This document shows, one piece after another, positions 45,691 through 58,101 of a DNA stretch of 64,000 bases. Made by a program: the position numbers and the translations under genes. Origin of the DNA: Jacaranda mimosifolia (taxonomy: Eukaryota > Streptophyta > Magnoliopsida > Lamiales > Bignoniaceae); NCBI GenBank assembly GCA_018894105.1, contig CM032125.1, positions 2,666,001 to 2,730,000 of the forward strand, given 5' to 3'. Numbering within the stretch: position 1 is the stretch's first letter; every line of letters starts with the position of its first letter. The notes under the pieces are model-generated. The model did not search any database and was not told where the DNA came from. It was given only the letters and a program-made list of their open reading frames with translations.

Positions 45691-48485
45691 TGTAACGACT
45701 CCAAAATTTTATATATTTGTTAAATTATTATTAATTATTTTATCAAGTTAATTTTTGTTATTCGATTAGAATTTTGAATTATTTAATCATGATAAAAATT
45801 ATATAAGATTCAATTGATATTTTTACAAGATTTTTAGATCAAAAATGCATTTTAATTATTTTGGGAACTAAATTGAGAGATTTTAAATTATAATATTAAA
45901 AAAAAATGAAATGATGAGGAAGCAACCGGCCATGCTTGCTTCATGCTTGCCCATGCTTGTATCAAGTCAACAAATTAATGTATGTTGACTTCCATTTTCC
46001 TTTCTTCCTTTTTCTTCATTTTTTTTCTTCCCATTTTTTTTCTTCCATCCGCCAGCTTTCTTCTTCCTTTTAGCCTCCATTTCTTCATCACATCTTACCA
46101 GCACCTCCCTCATCATTTTCAGACCACAAGATAGCCGCCATGCACGGTGGTTGACGGTGGTCGAAGAAGCAACGAAAAGAAACCCATTTCCTTGGTTAAC
46201 TTTTGGTACTCATCTCCAAGATCCAAAACTTGCAACAAAGGGTACGGTTGCGTAGCTAGGGAGGAGAAGAAGCAGAATATAAGGTTTCATGGTGGTTTTC
46301 GGCGACGGACGGCAGTGAACGGAGCTTGTACAGTGACGGACAAGCAAGGTGAGTTGGGGTTGTTTTTGGTGTTTTTCGGCAAATAGGAGTAGTATAACTA
46401 AAAACTAACCGGAGATTATTGTTCAGAAGAGCGTAAGGAAGAGAACGGTGTAAAGTTGCCATATACAAGCGGCGGCGGCCAGCGGTGGCACAGTGACGGG
46501 CGGCGGCGGCAGAGGTGACTTGACGGTTTTTTCTGCTCGTTCCAACGGTCATAACGGTATAGTCCATTTTCAAATCCGGGCATTAGTTAGTGAGTTATGA
46601 ATTTTGCTAGGTTTTGATAATTATATTTTTATGTATTATATATATTCACGCAATATATATTCATGCAAGGTATATGTATGAGTTAGGATGATAAGTGATT
46701 TAATTATGGATTTTAGGTTGTGTTACTATATTATTATGTATTATATATATGTATAGGAATTTTAAATTTTGACGGCATATTAATAATTTTGGAGATAATT
46801 GTTAGATTAAGCATGAAATATTATGTAGTTGGAGGTTGAATTGAGTTATATAAGATTTCGTAAGATTTAATTAGTGACATTTTGTGGGTTTGAGTTAATT
46901 ATAGATTATTATAAAATAGGAATTTAAGATTTTAAATCTTAAATTGTTAATAGTTGATAGGACTAAGTTAGCTTGATTGATTTATATAAATTTGGACTTC
47001 AATAAGACTTATTTGGTAATTTTGGAAAATATTAAGTTTCAATAATGAATAAGGTTAGTAGAATCGATCGAACTTTAATTATGAATTATTTTGTGAATTA
47101 GGTGATTGAGATTTGGACGGTGATGAGCAATAGCTATATATCTGACTGACTGGGTATAAGGTGAGGATTTATCCCTCTTGATACTTGTTATACCTATGAG
47201 GTTCTTCCAATTTGGCACCCTATTGAGCTATCTGTTATTGAAATTAACCCCTGTGTGGGTTTACTGTTTCTGTACGTTATTCATAACCGTGTTTGATTTC
47301 TATTTGTTATTTGATTCTATTCTGAATACTTCTGTGACGGTTATATCTATTCTATATCTGTTTCTGTCTGTTTTGGCACCCAAAATTTTGTCTATTATCT
47401 ATTCTGCTCTGCTGTGTATCTGTTGCCTTGTCGGTATTTCTGTTATCTGATCTGTATTTTGGCTATGCTGGCATATCTGTATATGTTACTGTTATCTGTT
47501 GCCTGATTTGGTATTGTTTATGTCTGCTTGATCTGTTCTGTCTGAAATCGGCAATGTGCTAGGGACTTTCCCCTGGGCATCTGCATAAGCGGTTAATTCT
47601 GTTATTTGTACAGTGATTACGAGGCCAAGGGCCGATCCAGGCGATCTGTTTGGTTATGTGAGGCATGTAAAGGACTTTTCTCTTGGTGTCAGCGATACGC
47701 TAGGGACTTTCCCCTAGGTGTCGGCGGTACGCTAGGGACTCCCCTGGGTATCGATGGTGTGCTAGGGACTTTTCCCTACGCATCGACGGTGCGCTATACA
47801 GGTCGTATGGGCATCTGCCATATACCAAGCTATTACAGTTCGGTGATATATTTTTCAGGTATAAGGTGAATCAGCAATGCATGTCTTAGACTATCCTTTG
47901 AGTGCATATGCTTTGAGTTTGATCGGTTTGATTGTTTCTGTTTGTCTGACATCTAATCTTGGAGCAATAAGGCAGAAGAGTTTCCTGTTTGCTTATCGGT
48001 ACTATCTGTTTCTGTATTTGTTCGATCTATTATATTATGATTTATCGAGTCGAATCATTCTCGATAAATCCCTTCTATATTCCTCACTACGTCTTTGGAC
48101 TTACCTCCCTGTATTTTATGATATCAAATAGGGAAGAGATGATTCGAGATTGAACTGGGAAGAAATATATTCAATTTTCTTTTGAAGATTGTACAGAATA
48201 TAAGTTCTGATGTATTGTATTCGAAATGAAACCTTAGAGATGTTGTGATATGTATGATTGTAATTATAAGGCTTTAATGTGTTATACCGTAAGGTAGTAA
48301 TATTATGAAGTTTAGTAGGTGTTTATTTTGAAAATTTTGGTTTAGAACCGAGTGATGAGATTGAATGTCATTTTAGAATATGTGTGAAAAACTTATGGGC
48401 CTTTTGTTAGATTGCAACTTTGATATTTAAGATTGAATCTGTGTGGTGCCTTGACTGATGTGTCATCCTGAGGAGGGGTGCTACA
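45691..48485 (+). repeat. Gypsy-family solo LTR, copy C, inserted in a LINE
   Basis: Begins TGTAACGACTCCAAAATTTT and ends GAGGAGGGGTGCTACA, 2,795 bp. The flanks are tatca (45686-45690) and tatta (48486-48490), a 5-bp target duplication with one change. LINE sequence lies on both sides. It carries four minisatellite units at 47665-47790. By eye it is the most diverged of the four long LTRs, in line with the mutated duplication. Confidence 0.88.
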
Positions 48486-49036
48486 TATTATATGGTTGGA
48501 AGATCCACTTAGAACACATCCAAGCTGCAAAATGACATTTCAAAAAGAGGTGCTCCCTTTATTCAACATCATCCCTACTGGGCGGGCAAGTAGGATCAAC
48601 TTGTGAGATAACATGTGAAATTTGGGCACCAAGGGGAAGTGTGTTAGAAAGAATTTTCCAAATAAAAAATTTAGTATGATCGTGCCTTCCAAACCAAAAT
48701 TTTAAATTTTTTTCATGTGCGGTTTTGGTTTAGGGACCAAAGAAGACTCTCCATGTTGGTCCGCTAAGTATGTACTCTTAACAAAAAACTTTCCATTATT
48801 AAAAGGGATCCACAGAAAATGTGACTTTCAAAATAGCTTGGACAACAAGAAGGAAACAAGTTACTTGGAATGACATGATCCCATTCATTAGAATTTGGCA
48901 CCATGATGAAGAGTGAGGGATACTGCATGATGTGAGGATATTGAAAATTTGACACCAAAGTTTTAGAGAGCTTTAACTCGAGTTCCATTCTAATTTTGCA
49001 ATCAATTTTGCTTTTGCAAGGACTTTTGTTTTTGAA
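48486..49036 (-). pseudogene. LINE remnant, zf-RVT part
   Basis: Minus-strand reading gives a zf-RVT-type segment (T-K-F-F-I-W-K-I-L-S-N-T-L-P-L and D-P-T-C-P at about 48660-48560) characteristic of the C-terminal part of plant L1 ORF2, with stops. The part further right (49030-48760) is the region just before it. Interrupted by the solo LTR on the left and by a long-TIR element on the right. Confidence 0.7.
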
Positions 49037-49045
49037 AAAGTAAAA

Positions 49046-50906
49046 AGGCAAATGCCATAAAAGGTCCCTAAAGTTTTAGTTTAAAATCACTTTAATCCTC
49101 AAACTTTAAAACTTTATTTTTTAGTCCATAACGTTTGGATATAGTTTCAATCTAGTCCCTAAGTCAACTTTCTGGCAACTTTTCACTAGAAAATTAACCA
49201 TGTTTGATATTTTTAAGGGCAAAATTATCAATTTATAGTTTTATATTTCACGTTAGTCCTTATATAAGATTTTATGTTCTACTTTAGTCCTTATATAAAA
49301 TTTTATGTTCCAATTTAGTCACTATGTTACTTTTTTTCTTTTTCTTTTTTTTCTTTTCATAAATATATGTGCATGTATGTATAAATAATTGATACTAATA
49401 TATTATTGATATATTAATATTATTTGTGATACTACTATAATTAATAATATTAATTGTATGATTAGTGACATATTAATAATAATAAAGATTATATAATAAT
49501 AATTTTAATTATATTCATAATATATAGTATTAATAATATTATAAATATTATTCATATAATAATTTATTATTATTATTATTATAATATTACAACTATTAAT
49601 AACAATACAAGATATTAATAAACATTAAATTAATTTTATTATTGTTGTTAAAATAATTGATACGAGATAGCCCAATAGGCCCAAACCCAAAGATACTCGA
49701 CCAGAGTAGAAAGGCATAACGGTCCAACAGGCCCAACTCCAAGATACTTGATTAGAGCAGAAAGAGGATGTCGGATGAGCCAATTACAAACAGACTCAAT
49801 CGTAACTCGACCACAATTGAAATCCATTAGAGCAGAGCAATAACACTCGCCAAGTCGACCTGAAGCTAATCGACTTGGGCCTGTAGTCAATTTCTCTCAC
49901 TTCGCCCAGCGTGGTTAATTAAAAAGATTAACTATAGCTTGAGGAGATGTTTTACAGGAACATCTGTATCGACCATAGTAGCCGAGGAGAGGCAACAACC
50001 TCTCCACCGCATTAAATGCCACTACAGTACCACCTTTCCTTCATGGATCAGGATAGTACGCGCCACCTGGAATAGTACACAGGAAAGAGAAGACTTCATA
50101 GCCCTCAGTCCAGCATAAAAGCTACTCCAATATCGTGTGGGCATCATATTCATATCAATGCTAGTGAGAAGACTATAAATACTCAATCACAACCTTTCAG
50201 CAAGGTATGCAATTTCTTATCTTATGCCCTCACTCTACTACTCAGCTCTTTAGTTGATCCATACTGACTTGAGTGTCGGAGTACTTTAGCCAATCTCGAC
50301 TAGCCTGACATTTGCTGTTAATTGCAGGACTTGATCCCAATTCACTAGAAGCTCACTCCTCGACCCTCCTTAGGTCGATTCCATCCAATATCAGCCCAAT
50401 ACACCAAAATACAAGTTTTACCCTCATCAATAATTAATCATAAGGATAATAAGATTAATATTAATATAATTAAATATGATATATACTAATAAATGAATAT
50501 AAATATATAAAATTACTATATAATTATATTTATATAATAATCCCACCCACCCCTGCACCCCACCATCCCATCCCCAATATATACACACATGTACATATAT
50601 TTATAAAAAGAAAAAAAAAAAGTAACATATGGACTAAATTGGAACATAAAATCTTATATAAGAACTAAAGTGGAACATAAAACGTTATATATGGACTAAA
50701 GTGAAACATAAAACTATAAATTAACAATTTTGCCCTTGAAGATATAAGACTTAGTCAATTTTCAGGTGAAAAGTTGCCGGAAAATTGACTTTGAGAATAG
50801 ATTGAAACTAAATCCAAACGTTAAGGACTAAAAAATAAAGTTTTAAAGTTCAAGGACTAAAGTGATTCTAAATTAAAACTTTAGGGACCATTTCTGACAC
50901 TTGCCC
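49046..50906. mobile_element. Long-TIR Mutator-like element
   Basis: The first about 330 bp and the last about 330 bp are inverted copies, starting aggcaaatgccataaaaggt and, inverted, gggcaagtgtcagaaatggt. They share blocks such as ggtccctaaagtttta and atttatagttttat. A 9-bp target duplication aaagtaaaa lies at 49037-49045 and 50907-50915. Long TIRs plus a 9-bp duplication fit the Mutator superfamily. No transposase is present. The middle holds a nested solo LTR. Confidence 0.88.
49658..50429 (+). repeat. Solo LTR nested in the Mutator-like element
   Basis: 772 bp from TGATACGAGATAGCCC to CCCTCATCA, with a perfect 5-bp target duplication ataat at 49653-49657 and 50430-50434. It is clearly less AT-rich than the host element. 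The phrase gacttgagtgtcggagtact near 50270 is a hallmark near the LTR 3' end of Tat-type gypsy elements. No internal region is present. Confidence 0.9.
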
Positions 50907-50916
50907 AAAGTAAAAA

Positions 50917-52859
50917 ATAGAAAGTTGTAGTGAAATTTGAGAATGCTTAAAAGTAGTTGTAAAAGGTCGGGCTGCTTTTAACTTCTAGTTTTCTTGTGCA
51001 TAACTTCAGAAAACAAAAAATTCAAGTGCCACTTTCCAACAATTCAAATTAGCTAAAAGTTAGCTAAAAATTGGGAAGTACCTTTTTAAAATTGTTGCAG
51101 ACACTCCTTAAGGTTACAAGAAGGACACATTTCCATGTTGTTTGGTTCAAGTTGGTGGGAATGCTGATTGGATGGCAACTTATGATTTAATCAAAGATGG
51201 ACATAAAGGTCTTTATTTATTTGAGTTCTATTCTAATTAGAAGACTCTTTTAATCAATTATAAATACTCTTTCTAGAGACTTAATCAGGGAGAGAAGATT
51301 TGTATTTTCCATTTTAGAAATTAGGAGTTTTGCAAGAATTTGGAATTCAGAGGAGGACAATGTGGAGATTAGATTCGTACAGGAATAGAGTTTCTTCTTC
51401 TCCCTTTGATTTTCTTTTTAATTCTGAATTTGAAACGATGTTTCATTTTATTTATGTTTTGTTTAACAATTCGATTATGAATTAATTCGTTATTCTAGGA
51501 TTATAATAGATTCTTTTGAATAAATTGATACATGATTTTCTTCCATGAAATTATTAGCTTAAAGTTATTTCTTCTATTGCATGCTCTTTTTTTTTTTCTT
51601 TTCTTTTTCTCATTTGATTCCCTGATTAACAGTCAAGTGCATCTTTAAACCCTAGAGGAGTCTTAGAAAAGAAAATCTAGGGATTGATTAACAATAGAAG
51701 ACTTTAGGATTAATTGTTCAAATTGATGAATTAATTAATTTGTGAGTAGGATATAAATATACATGATTGCCCTCAAGAGTTCGTTGAGTGGTACAACCTT
51801 ATTCATAATTTAGTTAATTTTTAGTTAAGTGGCACAAGCTTATCCATAATTTAGTTAATTCATAAAGGAATGCAGTGAATTGAATAAATTAGGGATTTAA
51901 TTGCGAATAATTTGGAAGAACCTCATAATTGCATAAGACTCAAGACTAATAATATGTTATTAATTTCATAGGGAGAAAATTATATAATCAACTCATTCGA
52001 TTGATGATACAATAATTCTAGACTTCTATATCATTGTAGAAATCTTAATCAATACACTTTTCCTTATTCTCATTAGTTTAATTTTAATTCCTACATAATT
52101 AATTTTTGTTAGAATAAAGACACGTGCACTTGCGTAGTTGCTTGCATAATTTATTTTGCACGCCAACATAGTGATTGTAATACACTATATGTGCATGCTT
52201 AAATTTTCAATATGTAAAAAATTAAATATATTTATTAATTTCTATATGATAGTACATTTTCTCAACTATTTAAATATATTTCCTTCTATTTACTTTATGA
52301 AACAACATATTCGTAAAAAAGAATGTGGAAAAAGTGAAGTTAGAGACAGAAGAAATAATATAATAGAAAAAAAATAGAGAGAGAGAGAGAGAGAGTCATA
52401 CGAGGACAAACAAATAGAAGAAAATGATAATTTTTGTTATTTTTATAATTAAATAGGGTTAATTTAGTTAATATATCCCAAATTATGCCAAATCTACACT
52501 ATTATAAATAGAAAGCATGTTTTATCTCTAGATTGGAAGTTATTTTTTGTAATTTTACAACTTTCACCTTTATTTTTTTACAGCATGAAAATAAAAATAG
52601 AAATATTGAGGATGAATTTGGAAATTCATGCACATTTAGGTAGTTATGGTACAACATCTTGAATACACCAATTTTACCCTTCCACTTATCTGATCAATTC
52701 AGTAAAACTAAATTATAATTGTAATATATCAATAAAGAATATGTATTGTTTGAAAAAAAAATATGCATGTGTGAACCAATTACAATAACCATTAGTTATG
52801 TAAAAGTCATCACCAATTTCTTGTATATAGAGGAGAGTGGAACCATTCTTTTCAAGTTA
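50917..52859. other. Non-coding, possibly old retroelement DNA
   Basis: 51640-52140 has phrases such as ggcacaagcttatccataat repeated with variation near 51790 and 51830, and cacgtgcacttgcg near 52121, reminiscent of 3' internal regions of gypsy elements. No frame is open. A (GA)n microsatellite lies at 52376-52395. Confidence 0.35.
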
Positions 52860-52890
52860 CTAGAGAGGTCCACGTGCAATGCATGTGATT
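52860..52890 (-). mobile_element. Helitron-type 3' terminus on the minus strand
   Basis: On the minus strand: hairpin-forming cacatgcattgcacgtgg, then acctct, then CTAG. This resembles the terminus at 39243-39276. The body would extend to the right, but I could not place its 5' end. Confidence 0.45.
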
Positions 52891-55337
52891 GTTAATTTTT
52901 TTTCATTTATTTATTCTATAAATTATTTTTTATTTATATTTAATTCAAATACTTATTAAAATGATAAATGAAAAATAAAATATAAATTATCATTTGAAAT
53001 TGTAAAAGAGGTTAGGCATCTAATATAGTTTAAGAATAATTTAAGATAATATATTTATTCTTTTATGGAATTTGCACTGTACATATGACTTATTGCATGT
53101 TTTGCTTCCTTCCATTTTAATATATATTCCAAATATAGTGTTTTACCAATATCTATATGATTTGAACCCATAATAAAAGATGTTGACAAACTATTCTTTT
53201 TCCAATTTAAGTGCTTCATGGATTGTTTTTTTTTTATTGCTTAAATTTTGTCTATTAATAGCAAAAAGGAAAGCATCTCTTCCAATATAAGAGTACTAAA
53301 TAATCAAATAAAATATAAAATGAGATATAAACCTATTTATTGTTCTTTAGCAACGGTTCACTACTTGTAAGAGTCACCTCAATAGATTCATTTTTTTATA
53401 TTGCTTCATTGGATGTCTTGATGCCCTTTTTTTTAAATGTTTAGATGTAATCCTATATCACTTTTTTGATAAAAGAAATGGATATTGCAATAGGTCATAA
53501 CATTAATAATAATGTATTATTCTATATTTATGACCTCAACGTGCATAGATAATTATTTCTTGTTTCACTGATATATTATGATTATTTCCTTTAACCAAAA
53601 TTGAGACAAGCATTTGACAAATCATAAACTTAGTCTAATTACATATTTTTTAAGATATGGAGCTGAATATCATTCATTAAAAGATAATTATTTAACATTT
53701 TGAAGATTTTTGCATATAAATTTATCTCCATAGATTTTATAAGTTTTCTCATAATTGCTTCTAATAAATATGATTCTTTTAGTATTTTCTATTTTGAAGC
53801 TCATTTTCTATTTTGAAAAAATGCAACTGAAAGTTACCATACGTATTTCAATTTGGAATTAATTTTGATAGATCACGACATACCATGCCTTGTGTTCAAA
53901 AAATATAACTCCACCTTGGTAGTCAAATTTCATATCGAATAAAGTAAAAGAGAATGTGCAGTTTAAGACTCAATTTTCTTTTCTTTTTTAAAGTTCATAA
54001 CTCTCTGATTGAGTCGTAATTTTTTTTTTTCTAAATTGCCATGCATGATAATGTTTTAAATATATACATGAGAATATCGAATACTAACTCAACTAAACAT
54101 GAAATTGATTCAAAACAAAAGTTTATTAATTTCTTACAATTTTAAGAACTCTTTACTGAAAATGGGAACAATGAAAACTTGTGATTTAATTAATGACTAA
54201 ACTAAAATATATCTTAAAGAACTTAATATTTAAAAAATATGATTTATATGTATCTTTTACAATATAATGACTAATAACAAACAACTATTGAATTCTTTCA
54301 TTTTCGAGTGGTATTTGAAGAAACTTTTAGTTTTTTAATTTATTTTCTATCATTTTCAATGAATTAAACTTGTACCAATTGTTACTCCATAGTTTTAATT
54401 TAATTTTAATATTAATTTTTCTGTTAATTGAAAAGTTCTTTTTAATTTTTAAACAATAAATTTCAATTATTATTTTATGAAAAAAAAACAAAAAATATTA
54501 TTCAAATGATTTAGAGATTTATACATTGGTCTCCTCTAAATTAGATAAATAAATAAAACTTACATTACTTATTTGATCTTATATTTTTAAAGAACAACTT
54601 ACTTTTAATCTAGAATTACAAAAAAAAAAAAAAAGGAAAAGAAAAGAAAAGACCTTCCCATGTGTTCGATTTGTTGATAATGATTCTATTCACACTTTTG
54701 TATCTTCTTATTCAAGTCAAAAATAGGGAAAACTAAATTTTGGTGATTAATTTTAAATATTTAAATATCATTATGTAAAATAAAAATATTATGTTATTTA
54801 ATAACCTTTTTTTGGGTTAAAAAAGGTATGATAATTGTTTCTTCTAAACTTTGGTAGTTTATAAATCTATAAGAGTTGGATTATGAATTAAGTTGGCTAT
54901 TAATATAATATATAAATAAATTTTTAAACATAATTCATTGTTTAAAATAAACATTTATATTTTATTAATTATTTAATATTTACAAATATAAAAAAATGAG
55001 AGTTTTTAACTGTTGGGTACTATGTAATTAATGAGCGATATCCTTCACACCTAGGGGTATAGGTGGAGACATATGGGATAATGTGATATTTTATCCAATT
55101 AATGCATTTATTGACATTGTATTTTGATATTGATAGAAAATATTTCACTATGTCATATTAATGTTATTATTAAAATTGAATAAATGTTTTTAAGTTTAGT
55201 AGTTTGAATTACACAACTATCAATCCATTAAACGTACATTTTTGAAAAAAATTAAAATCTTAATTAAATAAGATCAAGTTGAAGTTAATTATATAATAAG
55301 GAAATTACATTTATTATGCTATTGATGTATACTTTAA
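52891..55337. other. AT-rich gene-free region
   Basis: Very AT-rich with many A/T runs (for example near 54618-54635). No coding frame or repeat end is recognised, except that part may be the body of the minus-strand Helitron ending at 52860. Confidence 0.45.
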
Positions 55338-55421
55338 GGGTAAATTGTATTTTTGATTTCATAAATTAGGCCATTTTGGATTTTGGTCCTATTGTTTATT
55401 AGTTTCACACATTGCATCCAA

Positions 55422-55476
<55 letters not shown>

Positions 55477-55942
55477 AATTTGAGGATTGAAGATAGCTTC
55501 CGCCCAAAAGTTAATAGATAGGTTCACGTGCCACTCACGTGGCTGCTAAATTGGGTTTTTTTCGATCTCATAAGTTAGGCTCATTTTGAATTTTGGTCGC
55601 AGCATGATATCTAGTAAATTTCATGTTTCTGTGAGTCCCACCAACTTCATTGAAAGCTTTGTGAACAAATGAAAATTCAAATAAGAGATTCCATGGTTGT
55701 GTTTTTATTAATAATTTATGTGGTTTCTTTGCTTGGAAGACCTTCCAATATGTGAAACATCAAAACATGTGATACTTGATTACTTATGCTGTTGGATGCA
55801 ATAGAAGAAAAGTTGTTAAAACTTATTTAAAAAAAAAAAATATTATGTTGTTGGTATTTTCTTAGTTAATTATTTTTTACTTTGTTGAGATCAAAATCTA
55901 AATAGGCATAACTTATGAGACCAAAGAAATACCAATTTGACA
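55338..55942. mobile_element. TIR element with internal repeat of its own end
   Basis: The left end gggtaaattgtatttttgat...aggccattttggattttggt is inverted at 55889-55942. A direct copy of the left end also occurs at 55549-55600. A further right-type end lies at 62980-63033, beyond the gypsy insertion. The simplest reading is two nested copies of one family, with the outer one split by the retrotransposon. Target duplications are unclear. Confidence 0.6.
55426..55472 (+). repeat. (TC)n microsatellite
   Basis: About 23 uninterrupted TC units inside the TIR element. Confidence 0.95.
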
Positions 55943-55962
55943 ATAAAAAAAGGCATCCTTAT

Positions 55963-57170
55963 TGTAACGACCCCAAAATTTTATATATTTGTTAAATTAT
56001 TATTATTTGTTTTATCAGTTAATTTTAGTTATTCGATTGGAACTATTGGTTATGAAGTTAAGTCTGACTGTGGAAATGTCTAAGATATATATGAATTAGC
56101 AGATATAAGAGCTTAGGTTTGGAAACCTGAGCTATGCTAGGATATGATCCTTGGAGTATGAAAGTATTAAGTTAGTGGAAAGTGAGCTTGATTCTAAAAT
56201 TTGAATGAGATTTGAAAGTTTTGGGTCAGTAAAAAGGTAAGCATGATTTTAGAATTGATTAGTATAACTACATTGTGGTGATTGCAAGAGAAACAGGGAA
56301 TATTTTATAAGGAAAAATCTGTTAGGTATGTCCTGCCTAATTCTTGAATTACACATAGTCGGAGCTGTTGCTTTGATTATATTCTGATTGTTATATTCTG
56401 CTCATGGAGCAATAAGGATGGTGTAATTCCCCAATCTAGGTCGGGCTGTTGTTTAGGCCAAACGAGCCGTCTGTATTTCCTCTATATCAGACTAGGTTGA
56501 GATGATCTCGAGCCATTCGTTGAATGAGCTGTCTGTATTTCCTCCCGATCAGATTTGGTTGGGATGATCCTGGGCCATCCGTTGGATGAGCCGTATGTAT
56601 TTCCTCCCATTCTGATCCGGTTGAGATGATTCCGGGTCGTTCGCTGAATGAGCTGTCTGTATTCCCTCTCGAGCTGATTTGATTGAGATGATCTCGGGCC
56701 GTTTGAGCTGAGGGTAATAACTCCCAAGCTAGCACCTACTAGTCACCTTGAATGGTTCATGCTTGTATTTGAATACGCTCATGTTCTGATTGTTAATTTA
56801 TGATTTGCTGAGTTATTTTGTACTCGACAAGTCTCTACGAAATTGTTATCAAGATTGGCCCTCACTAAATCCATTGAGCTTATCCTCCTGTTCTATCTTT
56901 AGTAGCATTCCTAGGTAGGACTAAGTGATTGATATAGACTTCTAGCTTAGGCTGGAGGGAAATATGTTTGTGGTACAACTGGTGTTTGTATGTGTACATG
57001 AGTTCAAGTGAAAGATCATTTTGGGATAATTAGCGCTTTGATTTATACATATGATTGAGATCCGCGTGATATATTAGGTTTAAATTTGTGATTTGTAGTA
57101 TATGCTATGTGATGAATATTGTGAGACCATTAGTGGATGTGCATAGTACCAATGCTAAGGTATTGTCTAA
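55963..57170 (+). repeat. Divergent 5' LTR-like region
   Basis: The first 79 bases match 59945-60023 exactly. The following 1.1 kb is only loosely similar in layout to the second half of the 3' LTR: a repeated block, a gatttgctgag...ctcgacaag segment, a ccctcactaaatcc segment, and an end like accaatgctaaggtattgtc, compare gccttgactgaggtgtcgtc. It holds four units of a 62-bp repeat. The right limit is approximate. Confidence 0.6.
56464..56711 (+). repeat. 62-bp minisatellite, four units
   Basis: Units start at 56464, 56526, 56588 and 56650 with gag(c/t)(c/t)gt(c/a)tgtatt, each running through tgagatgat and gggccgtt-type blocks. The period is exactly 62 bp. Frames open on the minus strand here are by-products of the repeat. 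Confidence 0.9.
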
Positions 57171-58101
57171 GCCCTAAATATTAATCAAAGACCTAGTCCT
57201 CTATAATCCGAGCCTTATGTTATAAATAGAATCTAAGGATCATAAGCATGTTGCCCATGATTGTGCCTGGTATGTAACCAAGTTGGTGAACTGGTAGTGA
57301 ATTCTATGGAAGCATCCGACTTGTTACAAAAATTAGGTGGCATTAGTGCAAACCAGCTTGTTACTAGTTCCCAGAGGTACTGAACCTAGTTTGGGTATGT
57401 GAGACATTACAGATGTAAGTTTGAATTTCAGAGTAATTCGTGTAAATATTTATGTTCAGGTGGATTGATACAAACAACAATGGTGGATTTGAATTTATTA
57501 TATACTTTTGGGGTGTATGGTTATATTGAACTTCCTAATTCGTGCTTGTCTATGCTGTTAAGTTTCTAAAGTAATTGAGTGCCGAATAAGGTAAAGGTAC
57601 ATTTAAAGATGTGTTAAACCTTGAATGACCATCATGATGATCTTATTGAGATTATAATTGCTTGGGAAAGCTTAGATGAAATTTGGTCGGAAGTGTACAA
57701 CCTTTAGGCCTTATCAAATTAATGTTAAGAGTGTACTTGAGGTTTTCCTATGGTGATAGGTTCATTGACTAATCTCGTTAAAGGACTTGGTGATCTTAAG
57801 TGATAGAGAAAGAACTATAACAGGATGATGTGGTGGCTGTGGATGCCTTGTATATATGTGTATGGGTTAGTAGTCGCTTAGTAGTAACTTTTGACTGTTG
57901 GATTGCGTAACATCGACTGACATTTTCTTTTTCCATTCCTTTCGACTTATCATTTTGTGTATGATTGGGCATAATTAGTATAGCTATTTTGGAACTCTAG
58001 AATTGTGCTCACACTATTGTCATTTTTGCTGATGCTAATTTAATATATTTGAATACTACAGATAGGTGTAGTCATCGATTGCAAAGCTTGTAACATATTA
58101 G

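Noticed and set aside
47665..47790. Regular repeats considered as a CRISPR-like array
   Set aside because: Units are contiguous without unique spacers and lie in a plant retrotransposon LTR.
55519..55545. Hairpin cacgtgccactcacgtgg as a further Helitron end
   Set aside because: No CTAG (or CTRR) at the right distance on either strand, and it lies inside a TIR element.
56482..56735. Two overlapping minus-strand frames of about 80 codons
   Set aside because: Both are readings of the 62-bp tandem repeat. The length is a multiple-of-period effect, not coding.
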